A stretch of 64,000 nt of DNA from Scoparia ambigualis (taxonomy: Eukaryota > Arthropoda > Insecta > Lepidoptera > Crambidae). Within the stretch, counting starts at the first letter, position 1. Each line of letters begins with the position of its first letter. Positions 32,080-43,470 of this stretch are shown in pieces. The DNA lies in assembly GCA_963921215.1 (NCBI GenBank), contig OY992521.1, positions 18,075,306 through 18,139,305 of the forward strand, given 5' to 3'. The notes below the pieces were generated by a model. It worked only from the letters and a program-made list of their open reading frames with translations. It was not told the DNA's origin and searched no databases. Both the position numbers and the translations under genes were made by a program.

Positions 32080-32750
32080 TACTACCACCCTAATGGTACA
32101 CAAAGGAACATTACATTTAAAACTGTCACTGTTAAACGTACGTTCCTTGAACACGGGTCGCGATGAACGTACTGTTATGATGGATAGATACAAACCTGAC
32201 ATCCTAGCACTTAATGAGACCTAGGTTCAAGAGGGTGAGGATAAATACATTTTAAATATACCGGGTTACACCATTAAACACACGCCACGGCAAAGCGGCC
32301 GCAGAGGCGGTGGCGTTGGTTTTTACATCCGCAGGGGCCTTTGAACACGTATACTAAAACACACATCCTCCCCTCTTGAACAAATGTGGTTGGAGCTAAG
32401 TCTGCCCGGCAGTAGGCGTCTAGCGATCGGCACGGCATACTGACCAGAATCTGTCTCAGTGGATAGTGCTATCGAGTCATTGAGCAACTCTTTTGATGTG
32501 TTTGCTTCGTATAATGCAACGCACTTATTGACCTACTTTAACGACAATCTTCTGACTCTCGATAAACCTAACACGCGGAAGCTATTATCTTTCATGAAAC
32601 AGAGAAGCTTGGAACAACTAGTCAACGAACCAACTAGGGCCGCAGGTGACACAGTTTCACTACTAGATCTTGTAATCACCGATTCGCCTAGCACATGTCG
32701 TGGTTGGTTAACCATGCTATGGTTAATATAGAGTTAAAAAATATGAAACC
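32080..32750 (+). pseudogene. LINE ORF2, endonuclease domain remains
   Basis: In pieces one can read LLNVRSLNTGRDEL, YKPDILALNET (near 32185-32220) and GGGVGFYIRRG, the start of an apurinic-type endonuclease. The open part 32459-32731 has NTRKLLSFMKQRSLEQLV and VSLLDLVITDSP, its last third. The expected GDFN catalytic box is replaced by sequence around TYFNDN, and several stops interrupt it. Confidence 0.75.
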
Positions 32751-32823
32751 TAAAGAAAGCCCGCAATACATATACCAACGTTGTTAAGATAAAATTAATA
32801 AGCATTTTTTTAAGAGTGAATTA

Positions 32824-33498
32824 GTGTCCACGTCCTGGTATAGCATTATAGATTTGCCAACTGTTAATGACAAAGTGAAGCGCTTCAATGAACTACTCTT
32901 ACAACTGTTTGACCGGCATGCTCCCATGCGGTGTATTCGTATGAAAGGCAAGTCAAATCCGTGGATAACTGATAATATAAAACTTATGATGAAACTAAGA
33001 GACGAAGCACTAAAGAAGGCACGTAAGACAAAAATCGAAAGCAATGTTGAGTACTACAAAAGTCTGAGAAACTACACACATGGAGCTCTCGACCGTGAAA
33101 AAACAGCCTACTTCACACATTTTGTAAATAAAAATCTAAGTCGACCTACAACAATGTGGAACCATCTGAAACAAGCAGCTGTACTTGGAGACAATAAATC
33201 TATTATACCACAACACCTTAGGGACCCTAATAAAATAAACGACTTCTTTCTTAACCTACCAGGAAATGGGTATACGAATACAGAAGCCATGTCTAACTTC
33301 GAGGTCGATAAACGCGATGGAAATAAATTTAAAATAAGTCAGTGCACAGAAAGCCAAGTACTGAAAATAATAATGTCTATCAGCACTAAAGCGAGCGGCC
33401 ACGACAACATCACAATTGACATGATTCGTTTAACACTTGAAGTAACCCTTCCTACCCACTTAAGTAATCATTACCCACATCGTAAACGCTTCAATTGA
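32824..33498 (+). pseudogene. LINE ORF2, linker between endonuclease and reverse transcriptase
   Basis: 224 residues with VKRFNELLLQLFDRHAPMR, PWITDNIKLMMKLRDEA and ASGHDNITIDMIRL, the conserved run-up to the reverse transcriptase fingers in CR1/jockey-type ORF2. A frameshift near 33460 ends the frame. Confidence 0.8.
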
Positions 33499-34200
33499 GT
33501 ATGCGACGTTTCCCGATGACTGGAAACTGGCTAAGGTTAGACCAATTCCTAAAGTGTCGAAAACAGAAGAATTTAAAGATCTTAGGCCTATCAGTATTTT
33601 GCCGGTGCTCTCCAAAATTGTAGAGAAAACAGTATGTGAGAAACAAATACAGCTCTAGCAAAGGTGACAGATGACATCATCGCCGCCTCTGATAGTGGAC
33701 AAGCAAGCATACTGGTGTTACTAGATTTTTCCAGGGCTTTTGACTGTATAAACCCTGAACTGTTTTTGGCCAAGCTGTCCTACTACGGAGTGTCCCAAGA
33801 GACGTGTGCTTGGTTTGAGTCCTTTCTTACAGGAAGAAAACAATATGTCGAGACACAGTCAGCTGACGGATCCTTATCAAAATCGAACGTGAGAGAAATC
33901 AATAGAGGAACACCTCAAGGCTCGATTTTAAGTCCTTTGATTTTCATCATCTACACCGCAGACCTCATTTCTGAAGTGAATTACAGTAATGTTCACCTTT
34001 ACGCGGATGACACACAGTTATATCACTCATTTTTACCAAGAGACTTGGACTTTGCATTGGAGCAAATTAATAAGGACTTGGCAAAAATTTCCGAATGGTC
34101 TGTAAAAAACAACCTTGTTCAAAAAACCTTGTAAAACAAATCCAGCGAAGTCTAAGTTTCTTGTATTCGGTAGCAAGCAACAGCGTCAAAGAGTTATCCA
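33499..34200 (+). pseudogene. LINE ORF2, reverse transcriptase
   Basis: After the shift, DDWKLAKVRPIPKVSK and DLRPISILPVLSKIVEK are legible (33510-33640). A deletion then removes the stretch before ALAKVTDD. The open part 33664-34134 has VLLDFSRAFDCI, NRGTPQGSILSPLIF and the catalytic YADDTQLY. It ends in KSKFLVFGSKQQR just before the inserted repeats. It would prime on nicked target DNA and copy the LINE RNA. Confidence 0.85.
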
Positions 34201-34628
34201 CTTAAGCGTCCGAGCCCGTATATACAACATGGCGCCCAGCGTCCAGCTGTTTCCAGAGCTGCTAGAAGAGTGTACAGAAGACTACGAACCCTGACTAAGC
34301 TGACAAAAAAGCTTAGAACTAAACAACTACTCAGGCTATATCAAAACTTAATATACGTACGGGATGCTTAGAAAACGCAGTATTTTAATAAATTAACAGT
34401 TAATTACGAAAAATTATAACAAAAATTACAAAAATAAACGTTCCAAGACAAAAAAAAATACGTAAAAATATATCGACATGTAGAAATTATTATTACTTGG
34501 AAGTCACTGTTTGAAACTATAAAGAATCATACCATGTTCGATAGCTAAAACCATAACGATTGTTTTGATGTGCACATTATTAGAAAGAAGGATGATTACG
34601 AAGAGTAATAACAACATTTTTAGCACCA
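34201..34628. other. Repeat sequence interrupting the LINE, left of the Mutator-like element
   Basis: Unrelated to the LINE. GATTGTTTTGATGTGCAC (34558) recurs at 37550 on the far side, and the surrounding sequence matches loosely. This is consistent with a tandem repeat of about 330 bp that took in the Mutator-like element. Confidence 0.4.
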
Positions 34629-34636
34629 AAAAAATC

Positions 34637-34901
34637 GGGTTGTTCCGTATTCAACCCACATGAACTCAACCCACTAATTAATTTTTCCTTACTCAACCCA
34701 TTTCTATTCCTTACTCAACCCACAGCAATATTTTAATTTTTAATTCCTTACTCAACCCACATGTATTCCTTACTCAACCCACATCAAAATTATAAAGAAA
34801 ACACCTATTTGTGGGTACGGTCTGACCAAAAACTAATAGTGCCTGTTACTATTTTGTTTTTAGTACATTAATTACGGTTCATAAAATAGATCATGTATAG
34901 T
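34637..34901 (+). repeat. Left terminal inverted repeat of the Mutator-like element
   Basis: Almost identical in inverse to 37019-37285 by eye. Contains the short tandem TTACTCAACCCA blocks. Confidence 0.85.
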
Positions 34902-35542
34902 CCGCTATAAAATAAAACTTCTAAAAGTGGGACATAACCATATATTATTATAAATATCAACAACTAAGTTAGAATATATCTCTTAAATTAAGTTCTTAGA
35001 ACTTGCCGGTGTGCTATTGTTACCACTCACCCGAATAAGCTCTCCAAAAATAATAATAAAAGTTAAATTAATTGTTATGGACCTTAATAGGTCAAAGATC
35101 ATAAGACCGCCGGTGGTCGCGAAACAATCGATTTTCTATGGTGTCTGGTTTTACGATGCTCAAGGGGTTAAGGAGGTCTCTGGACAGGTAAAGAGTACGA
35201 GTGAAATAGCATTATCTTTATTTTATTTTCGGTTCTAGTATTAAACAATGGTGATAGAGATAGCTATATTTTTATTGTTTGTTTGTTCTGAAAGGGCAAA
35301 CCTTAAGATGGTCACTTAATCAGCTGCTCCTTAACTGACCGACTAAGCTCATCTTATTATATTTAAATAAAATAAATAAATAAAATAAAATAAAATAATT
35401 TTATTTCAGATGGTGTCCATTTAAGTAGGTAGTTGTTGGTTGACAAAATTCATAACTAAAAATAATTAATAATTAAAATCATATACCAATAAAAATTTAA
35501 GATGCACCAAGAGCGATAAAGTGACTTACGCTATGTGGAATC

Positions 35543-35926
35543 ACAACGAGACCGTCAAGCTTTGTTGTCTAAAGGATTCCAATTTCATTATAGAAGAAAA
35601 GATAAAGATGGAAGTATAATCTGGCGTTGTGTGAAGTGACTTTGCTTTGCTGCTATGCTTTGGCAGTGTAAAAGTGTTAAATCAAGATGTTTTGAGAGAA
35701 GGACCTCATTGTTGTACATCAAGCGAAATAAAAAAATGTTGTTAAAGAAGCTTTGCAAAAATGCAAGAAAAGAGTGAAGTCGATTAAAGGGAAACCCATA
35801 CCGACCGAGTACCAAAAAACTTTATTATCACTAAATGATCGGGGAATCAATCTCATATCAGAAGTACCAAAATTGAAGAACATAAAAACTGGTATCTATA
35901 TTTATGTTTGTGATGATCAAAGTTAA
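35543..35926 (+). pseudogene. FLYWCH-type zinc finger remnant of a MULE transposase
   Basis: The first frame reads GFQFHYRRKDKDGSIIWRCV, the F/Y-R-W-x-C signature of FLYWCH domains; a stop follows. The next pieces, in two other frames, give LREGPHCC (metal-binding His and Cys side) and then about 60 residues (EALQKCKKRVKSIKG, PIPTEYQKTLLSL) that end at TAA 35924. At least one stop and two frameshifts break it. In intact elements this domain would help the transposase bind DNA. The DDE domain is not in the window. Confidence 0.65.
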
Positions 35927-36369
35927 TTTTATATTTTATTAGTAGAAAGAACCCGCGCACTTTTTTATGAAAATATTGCCTGCATGCATTTATGTTTATA
36001 AAAGGTTTTGCTCATTTCATTTTATTTTTGTTGATTTATATAAAGTTGATTATTAACAAAAATTGTTGACCTTTATAATAGTATAATTATGTCCTACTTT
36101 TAAAAGTTTTATTTCATAACAAAATATGTACTTACCTAATCTCTTTTAGGTACCTACCGTAAAATTAATGCATTAAAGTCTAAATTGTAATATGTACGTA
36201 CACCTAAAAGTTGTCTCCGTTCGTTCACTTAAAAAGACAAAAAATGTTTTTAATTGTTTAAAACAGATTATATTAAAATCTAAAATGATCTCAATATATT
36301 TGACCTAATCACTAGTTTTAATCTGTGATTTTTTATGTACACGGCTTGATAAAGATTTCACTCTGTCTT

Positions 36370-36676
36370 ATCATCATCATCATCATCATCATCAGCCTAT
36401 AAACGTCCCACTGCTGGGCACAGGCCTCCCACGTGGACAATGCACGAGGGGACATTGGGCCATAACCCACCACGCTGGCCCAATACGGGTTGGTGGGTTT
36501 TAACGACTGTCATCTTACGACAACAACCAGGACCTACGGCTTTACGTGCCTTCCGAAGCACGGATGAGCTCGAGATGTTTTAAATTTGGTCACCCATCTA
36601 GCGACCAAGCATTGCGAAAGTTGCTTAACGGGCAAGTTCGTAAGCCGAATGTGCTAGCCGCTGCGCCATCGAGCTC
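36370..36676 (-). repeat. tRNA-headed SINE, full-length copy
   Basis: On the minus strand it begins GAGCTCGATGGCGCAGCGGC (A-box-like head), has the family marks, and ends in GGGACGTTTATAGGCTGATG with about eight GAT/TGA trinucleotides. CTCTGT on both sides may be its target duplication. It cuts into the transposase fragment at 36686-36904. Confidence 0.75.
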
Positions 36677-36685
36677 TGTGTTTTC

Positions 36686-36904
36686 GGCAGACCTTGCGTT
36701 TCGTTGACGTACGGGTGTTGATCGATCATTTACCGAACCAGTGGACTCAAATTTATCCACCACACGACGAATAGTCCTCTCGGTAGGACGATTATGGCGA
36801 CCGTAAAATGGGCGAAGCGCGCGGTGCGTTGCCCGAACAGAACACTCATTTTGATAAAACAATTTTATCATTTGCACGTGTTGTTGAAAGCTATAGCTAT
36901 CCAT
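36686..36904 (-). pseudogene. Helix-turn-helix N-terminus of an insect transposase (DUF4817-like)
   Basis: The first 73 residues of this frame, with FQQHVQMIKLFYQNECS, RALRPFYGRHNRP and RRVVDKFESTGSV, form the helix-turn-helix region I know from the N-terminus of many insect transposon proteins (DUF4817). The rest of the open frame runs into a SINE, so the protein is cut off. The catalytic part is absent. Confidence 0.7.
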
Positions 36905-37018
36905 GATGATTTGGCAAAACAGAATGAATAAATGACAACCAATTTGACAGATGTAGCTTCAGCAAGATGGCCGCTACCAACTGTCAAAGTTCGGACGTGC
37001 CTATTTATGATTGTATAG

Positions 37019-37285
37019 GGTATACATGATCTATTTTATGAACCTTAAAATTAATGTATTAAAAATAAAATAGTAACAGGCACTATTAGTTTTTGGTCAG
37101 ACCGTACCCAAAAACAGGAGTTTTCTTTATAACTTCGATGTGGGTTGAGTAAGGAATACATGTGGGTTGAGTAAGGAATTAAAAATTAAAATATTGCTGT
37201 GGGTTGAGTAAGGAATAGAAATGGGTTGAGTAAGAAAAAATTAATTAGTGGGTTGAGTTCATGTGGGTTGAATACGGAACAACCC
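37019..37285 (-). repeat. Right terminal inverted repeat of the Mutator-like element
   Basis: Inverse of 34637-34901, with TGGGTTGAGTAAGGAAT blocks. Immediately followed by AAAAAATC. Confidence 0.85.
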
Positions 37286-37293
37286 AAAAAATC

Positions 37294-37780
37294 CAATGCA
37301 AAAAAAATGGCGAACCGTCAAAATTGTCAACAATTACATTTTTTTACTAAAGGTTCTCGTACACTATGCCATAGTTTCAATTGCTCTACGGTTAAATCAA
37401 TATCCATACAGCCACCTCAAATTTTTCAGCACACAGACGTGCGTTAGAAATATTATGGCTGGAGCTTGGTCAGAAAAAAAATTTAGTTGCAATGTCACTG
37501 TCTACGAATGTAAACAAACTTAACCAATCTTTAACGATAATTAGTTTGCGATTGTTTTGATGTGCACTTATTTAGGAAATATGGTGAGTAGAAGAGTATT
37601 TCGACATTTTTAAAAACGCTTACGCTGAAAAATTCCGTTTTGGCGAACTGTCAATTTCGTCAATTTCATTATTTTTTTCTGTGAAATTTTCTGTGCTAAT
37701 ATATAGATTTCTTTTACTTGTATGATAAATTAGTAACCACAGAACCACCTTAAATTTTTCACGGACCTACGTACTACGTG
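37294..37780. other. Repeat sequence right of the Mutator-like element
   Basis: TGGCGAAC followed by GTCAA occurs at 37309 and again at 37645, and GATTGTTTTGATGTGCAC at 37550 matches 34558. This supports a tandem unit of about 330 bp. No gene. Confidence 0.45.
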
Positions 37781-37784
37781 CTTT

Positions 37785-37912
37785 GACCTATTATACGGGT
37801 GACTTAACCTACCGTGGACGGTTGGAGGTTTGAATGCTCGGTGAGTAAAACTACCGTGGACGTATCGCACTATTTTTTTCTCGGTGACTAAACCTACCGT
37901 GGACGTTAACTA
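37785..37912 (+). repeat. Short tandem repeat, about 3 units
   Basis: GGTGACTTAACCTACCGTGG, GGTGAGTAAAACTACCGTGG and GGTGACTAAACCTACCGTGG occur in a row with a spacing of about 45 bp. Confidence 0.75.
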
Positions 37913-37914
37913 AA

Positions 37915-38640
37915 TCCGCAGGTTCGAATTGGTACTGAAACTGTAAGCAGAGTGGAGTGTGCGAAAAATCTGGGTCTGATGCTGGATGAGGAGATGCGAT
38001 ACAAAGAGCATGTAAATATCAAGATACGAAATGCTTTCTTCAGGCTTAAATCTTTGTACAGAATCAGGCGCTTTCTAACTTAAAAAAATTAGAATAATTC
38101 TAATGGATAGCTTGGTTTTCCAACACTTTAACCACGGTGATATTGTGTATGGACCTAGAACATTAGTAGAAACTAAGAAATCCATTCAGCGTGTTCAGAA
38201 TGCTTGCATGCGGTTCTGCTACGACATCCAAAACGTGCCCACATTTCACCGTACATAAATGATAAAATTTTCCTTAATATGAGTACACGCAGAGACCTAC
38301 ACTTGGCAGTTACATTGTACAGAGTAATAAAGACCAAATAGCCATCATATCATATATTTGAGAAAATGGATTGGGTAAAAGACACGCCTACAAATCAACA
38401 CAGGGCCTTGAGAAGCCACAGAGAGTCCAGTCTTCTTATACCAAAGCACAAAACCACTCTCTTTAGAGGGAGCTTTAAGTTTGCCGCAACAAAACTGTGG
38501 AACGATCTGCCACCTCCATTACGTAAGCCCATGTCAGGCAAACAACTAATTACATGCGGTAAAAGGGCTTTAGATTTTGTGAATTTTATTACTATTCGTC
38601 ATACTGTAACACATACGAGACATACACCAATAACATAGAC
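37915..38640 (+). pseudogene. LINE ORF2, C-terminal part
   Basis: LINE coding resumes with RIGTETVSRVECAKNLGLML and NAFFRLKSLYRIRRFLT, then pieces in other frames, and finally the open part 38366-38638 with SFKFAATKLWNDLPPPLRK, the typical end of CR1/jockey-type ORF2. It is followed by the ACACATACAC-rich coding end and 3' untranslated part. It belongs to the same LINE as 30110-34200. Confidence 0.75.
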
Positions 38641-38960
38641 ATGTATGCACATTCATCACACATACACATTCAAGCATAGGTACATACACGCTCTTACACA
38701 CATTTCAAACACTCATACATTCGTACTATATTTAAATACTATACTTGCATACGCACGAACACACAGGCACAGCATAGCGTGATAAAGTATGTATAAAGGG
38801 AAAAAAAAAACTTCTTTTTTTATTATTTTTATACCGAGGGAAGCCTTGCGAGCGTTATTGCGGCCGACCTGGGAACGGGGCCAGCCTGAAAACCAGCGCT
38901 AGGCTATACCTAGCCTAGCCTTATGCTAAGTCTGGTACCCTTTGCTCAGACTGATTATTG

Positions 38961-39755
38961 CGCGCAAAGACATTAAAAATTAGTCTCTCTTTGATTGCAT
39001 ATAATAGCACAAACATGTACAGCAGCAACAAAGCTGGCATACGCAATCTATCTTTGTTTATATTTTTTTTACTTTTTGAGGGGGTGCCGCGCGATCGCAA
39101 AAACAGACATAACTCTCTTATTGATCTTCAAAGCAAAATCATATTGATATTTACAATTAGAACAATTCTGCTTTGAAGTTTCAGACGTAGCAGTTTAATT
39201 AGTGCAATGTTTTTTATTCTGCGAGGTGTGCAAAGCCATCACGCGCTTGTATTAAAAATTAAAATTTACTTTTTGGAGATGGGGATGCCCTGCGGAACGT
39301 CAATACAAATATGGTCATGTAATAATTATTGTTTCATGTGTAAAATTAAGAGAGTTGTCGAGAAAATATGTTTTTTAGGAGTCATTAGATTTTTGTATTG
39401 TTTGTTATTGTTGAAAGAATTTGTTTCAAATTTCAAGGCCATGACCTTATGCAAATGATCAGGCTAACATACATATGTTTTAATGTTTTTAACTAATTTA
39501 GCGCATAGTGCAGGTGACTTGCAAGTACGTAGGTTTTTTCAAAATTTCGTGCGGGGCCCCTTATCGAATAAAATAGTATGTACTTTTTTTTGTTTACTTA
39601 CATGCATTGTTTGTTTTTTATGCTTTAATAAGGTAATATTTTTTTGGTTTATTATTTCTTTTTTTATTGTATTTCTTTGCCATTTTTACTATTTTTTTTT
39701 GTGTTTTTGATGTAAGTAGTGTCAGTTCTGGCAATAAATAGTTTTATACTCTTTA
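38961..39755. other. Non-coding, no gene seen
   Basis: AT-rich. Open frames of 72-83 residues are hydrophobic because of T-rich sequence and show no domain. A T-run-rich part at 39590-39710 adjoins the 3' end of the minus-strand LINE. Confidence 0.4.
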
Positions 39756-39883
39756 TTCAACAAATATGTTAAGCAAAAATTTTTTACAATATTTTATAAA
39801 AAACATATTTACAATATAAAATATTATAAAAAACTTAACCTAGGTTGCCACCGGCAGCGGGGATAGACCCAAGCTATCGGTGG

Positions 39884-40651
39884 TTAGGGCTGCAGAGTGA
39901 GGAACCTCCTGACAATACGTGCCGTGTCAAGGAGTACTGCCTTTTGCATCTGACCCTTGACCCAACCTTTCAGCGGGAGTCTCTCTAGGTTTTGATCGAG
40001 GCTCTTCGCTATAAGGCCGTGTGCCGAAACGACTATCGGTACAATAATAGTTGAATCCACATCCCACATGGCGGTAACCTCGTGAGCCAAGTCAAGGTAC
40101 TTACTGAGCTTGTCCTTCTCGGCTTTCACGAGGTTCTCGTCATGAGGTATGGTGATATCAACCAATATTGCTTGGCGCTGAGATCGGTCGATCACCACGA
40201 TATCAGGCTTATAAGCGACAATAGTCCTGTCCGTGATGATAGAGCGATCCCAGTAGAGCGTTGCATGACCATTTTCGAGAACAGGCGCAGGTGCGTACTT
40301 ATAGTACGGCACCTCTGATTCAACAAGGCCATATCGAAGAGCAAGTTGCTGGTGAATTATTCTGGCTACTTGGTTGTGTCTGTGCAAATACTCTCCGTTA
40401 GCAAGATGAAAACAACCGGAAATAATATGTCGGAGTGATTCTCCCGGACGGCGGCATGCCCGACAGATGTCAACCGTACCGTCCCTCATAATATATTTCC
40501 GGTAGTTATTCGTCTTGATAACTTCATCTTCAATAGCACAGACAAAACCTTCGGTTTCCCCAAAGAGGTCACCGAAACGTAGCCAGTTCACCGAGGCAGG
40601 CAAACCTACATCAGACCCAGTTAGAGCCCGATAGTAGCGCCCGTGTAGCAC
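39884..40651 (-). pseudogene. R4/Dong-like LINE ORF, CCHC finger and restriction-like endonuclease
   Basis: 255 residues. A zinc finger with C63, C66, H75 and C80 precedes the endonuclease, where KPDIVVID (148-155) and LVDITIP (163-169), then a Lys-rich helix with KYLDLAHEV, form the PD-(D/E)xK-like active site that nicks the target. This last part of the ORF has no stop until its natural end (TAA region near 39884), so it is the best preserved piece. Confidence 0.85.
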
Positions 40652-40660
40652 CTTGCTCTT

Positions 40661-41008
40661 TCATATATCCTTGCGATCGAGAGTGCTTAGCACCACTAGT
40701 TTGCGCCAGTTTTCTGTTGCCAAGCAGAGCGGCGTAAAGTGTCTATCAACTGCCACGACATCCAAATGCATCCCGCACTCACTGTTAAGGATATAATCCC
40801 TGAGACTGCACACCTCACGGTTATGTAGGTCCTTGGTATTTAAAAAGCCGCGACCCCCACATCTCCGCGGGATGTATAGCCTCATAACAGATGAGCGCGG
40901 GTGTAACATTCTAGAAGTCTTGAGCATTTGACGGACTCTTCTATCCAAGGCGTCCAATTCGGTCTGAGTCCATCTTAGTATGCCAAAGGAGTATGTGAGG
41001 AGAGGCAT
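40661..41008 (-). pseudogene. R4/Dong-like LINE ORF, thumb and linker
   Basis: 115 residues: MPLLTYSFGILRWTQTELDALD, then RQMLKTSRMLHPRSSVMRLY and GGRGFLNTKDLHNRE, the post-palm region of this LINE group. In frame with both neighbours; TGA at 40663-40661 is a premature stop. Confidence 0.8.
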
Positions 41009-41098
41009 AACCCAGCCATTAAAAGCACGCGTCTTATTGCCACCCGATAAAAGACTGTTAAGTACTTTTCTTAGGCAGCAAAAGAATCGCTCCCGTAA

Positions 41099-41716
41099 TT
41101 ACTGTTTTATGTCCCCATCCACAACACCCAAAGACTGTGACATACCAATATATTTATATGTTTCAACTTCGGAGAGAGATCTGAAGTTTATCGTTTCGGA
41201 GAGTTGTAAATTGGTTGAATTTACTACTCTCCCACGCTGTACATGCATAACCGCACACTTATCCACACCAAACTCCATCTTGATGGCACTGCTGAAAGTC
41301 TCAGTAATTTTCAGCAGTTTCACCAAGTCTTGGCGGTTTGGTGCGAGCAACTTGGGGTCATCCATGTACAACAAGTGCGACATAACTTCACCCCCTCTCC
41401 GCAGTTGACAGCCTACCTTTGAATTTCTCAACAAAGTACAGAGAGAATTCAAAGCTAGGCAAAACCATAAAGGACTCAGACCGTCGCCCTGGAATATGCC
41501 ACGCACTATCCTTATAAGATCCTGCGTGGCAAAAACACTATCTCGACATCCTGGTTGACTCAAGATCGTGGTCCACTGCCGCATACATGATATCAAAAAG
41601 GATTTTAAAGTTATATCAATTTTATATAACTCTAAAATCCTCACCAACCATGAATGTGGCACCGAATCAAAGGCCTTCTTATAGTCAATCCAGGCTGTAG
41701 AGAGTCCCTCTGCCAC
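41099..41716 (-). pseudogene. R4/Dong-like LINE ORF, reverse transcriptase palm
   Basis: 205 residues with AWIDYKKAFDSVPHSWL (first catalytic Asp), GIFQGDGLSPLWFCLALN, the catalytic LLYMDD box (about residue 117) and FGVDKCAV. MDDPKL in place of the usual MDDLKL is a one-residue change. It uses the cut target DNA as primer. It ends at TAA 41101-41099 and continues in frame. Confidence 0.85.
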
Positions 41717-42315
41717 GCCGGAACTTCTGGCATATGGTCATGTCAATGAGGAGAAGCTCCTTAGTACCACGGGACCTAACCCTACATCCATTCTGTGTCC
41801 AAAATATTGTTTGCAACAATGTGCGTGTTAAATTTTGTTCTCAGAATGGATGTAAGGAGCTTGTATAAAGTAGGTAAGCACGTGATGGGTCTATAATTTT
41901 TCGGTTCCGTGGTACTACCTGATTTGTGGAGCAGAAAAGTAACACCAGTAGTCAACAAACTTGGGAGTGAGCCGAGCTGTATGGCTTCTTGGAATTGCGC
42001 TGCTAGTAACTCGTGTGAACATCGAAACTATTTGATCCAGAAGTTGTACAATCCGTCCGGTCCTGGGCATTTCCAATTTTGGGCCGTACGGATTGCACAA
42101 CTTACGTCAGCTGTACTAATATTTATAGGCTGCATGGTCTCGATAGGTTCACACGCGTCACTGACAACACTCATCCATTCACCTTCCGTGTGCTCGACGG
42201 GCACCGACCAAATGCTGCGCCAGAAATTAGTCATGGCATCAACATCTGGTAGCTGTCCGTCGCTCACACGTTGATCAACTCCTTCCCAACGTCTGTATAC
42301 TTTTCTTTGGTCACT
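41717..42315 (-). pseudogene. R4/Dong-like LINE ORF, reverse transcriptase fingers
   Basis: In the same frame as the parts above, 42267-42028 gives FWRSIWSVPVEH and WKCPGPDGLYNFWIK; after a stop at 42030-42028 the frame continues with AAQFQEAIQLGSLP and EPKNYRPITCLPTLYKL, the reverse transcriptase motifs 0 to 2. Near 41740 the conserved G-x-R-x-x-S-R-G-x-K-E-L-L segment appears and the frame changes. Confidence 0.7.
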
Positions 42316-42744
42316 TTAAAAGAGGCGATTTTGTTGGTATCGGTCCACACGCACTCTGTAGCGACGTATACGGTTCGCCCATGCATAGACTTTTTGCTTC
42401 AGAAAGTCAATACGTTCCGTCACACAAGCCATATAGTTTTCCGGACGAACATCAGTCCCAACAAAGGCTTGTGTGACGAATCGCATGACGCGAGGTCGAT
42501 TATTGCCATTTCTGAAGCAAATTAGCTTTGCAATGAGTGTCCTGAACTTATTAATACGCCCCTCGATCCTCAATTGCCAAGCAGGGGCAGTCCCGGTTCG
42601 CCGCGGTACTCGGTCAGAATCCTGAAATTTGACACGAGCAACGCGACACACCGTGATGGCCCCACAATAAAGAATCGAGTGGGTATCAATTAAACTTTCA
42701 CTGGTTCCAAGATATGGAACCAGTAAATCGTTCAAGGCACTCAT
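42316..42744 (-). pseudogene. R4/Dong-like LINE ORF, region before reverse transcriptase
   Basis: 142 residues in the same frame as the preceding part. WQLRIEGRINKFRTLIAKL and ERIDFLKQKVYAWANRIRRY form a basic helical region that precedes reverse transcriptase in this group. It ends at TAA 42318-42316, and coding continues beyond in frame. Confidence 0.7.
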
Positions 42745-43470
42745 TTACGCCAAATTATGTCTATTCGTGGGCAAACAAGGTATACGCGGCCTAGAGTTAC
42801 GCGGGTCACGATACTGTAGAATAGCATCGTTCAAAGCGCTCCTCATTTGCTCATTCGCCTGTGTACTTACATTCGTATTTATGAAATCTTCATCGTCGGG
42901 TACCGGATCTACTCGCGCCACCAAAACCGGCGTCACGGCCGGTAATTGAGGGGAAGGGCGATCCTGCACCGAAGAAGAAGCCGCACAAACACGTTGTGAC
43001 TCCAGGCGTAGCCGATCAAGTGCTGACTGATCTAGCAAGTTGTTACGCTGGATCACCCGCACTTGATCCGACAATCGTTGGGCAGACACGTCTATGGTCG
43101 GTTCAAGGGCCTGAAACAAAGACAGCATCCTAACACGATACGCAGTAAGGTTAATTCCTCCCTCTGTTGCCCCGTAGTAGGCGCGCATGCAGTTCTCATT
43201 TATTTGTTGAGTCCATCGCATGCGGCGCACTACACTACCTGTAGCGGGGGTCGTACGCGGGGCAGATTGCCCCACTGATCCCAAGCGTGCCGGCAGCGGT
43301 AGTCGTCCACGTCGCGCAGGTCGTTGTGGCGGCGGGGACGGCGGCGATCGCCCGCTCGCGCTGCTCGACTCGTCTCTGGTGAAATCTTCGTCAGACGAGG
43401 AGCTTAAGGTCGGCGGAGCGGGTGATGGTGGAGGGCGTGCGCTTCGTTGAGCTCTGTTTCTTGTTATCAT
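42745..43470 (-). pseudogene. R4/Dong-like LINE ORF, N-terminal domain
   Basis: 241 residues: a Ser/Pro/Arg-rich disordered start (1-75), then RRMRWTQQINENCMRAYYGATE and LSDQVRVIQRNNLL (about 82-150), a helical domain I associate with the N-terminus of R4/Dong-type ORFs, likely DNA-binding. The frame stops at TAA 42747-42745, and the next Met follows at once in the same frame, so this is a premature stop in a longer ORF. Confidence 0.7.

Larger units (their letters stand above)
34637..37285. mobile_element. Mutator-like (MULE) DNA element with long inverted repeats
   Basis: Inverted repeats of about 265 bp (34637-34901 and 37019-37285) start GGGTTGTTCCGTATTCAACC and end with its inverse. The 8-bp duplication AAAAAATC lies on both sides (34629-34636 and 37286-37293). 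Each inverted repeat carries about five copies of TACTCAACCCA, a subterminal repeat. Inside is a broken FLYWCH-type zinc-finger sequence as found at the N-terminus of MULE transposases. An 8-bp duplication fits MULE or hAT; the FLYWCH remnant favours MULE. The transposase catalytic domain is gone, so the copy is non-autonomous. A SINE and a second transposon fragment were added later. Confidence 0.78.
30110..38960 (+). mobile_element. CR1-like LINE, degraded and interrupted
   Basis: In order on the plus strand: a 5' untranslated part, ORF1 (PHD finger, coiled coil, FP25K-like domain), ORF2 endonuclease remains, reverse transcriptase, a gap of about 3.7 kb filled by other repeats (about 34200-37910), the ORF2 C-terminal end, and a 3' part with a poly-A run and a GACCTGGGAACGGGGCCAGC region. 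The reading frame is broken at many places. Edges are approximate and no target duplication was found. Confidence 0.75.

Noticed and set aside
42767..43450. Several plus-strand frames in the GC-rich stretch
   Set aside because: Shadows of the R4/Dong-like N-terminal domain on the minus strand.
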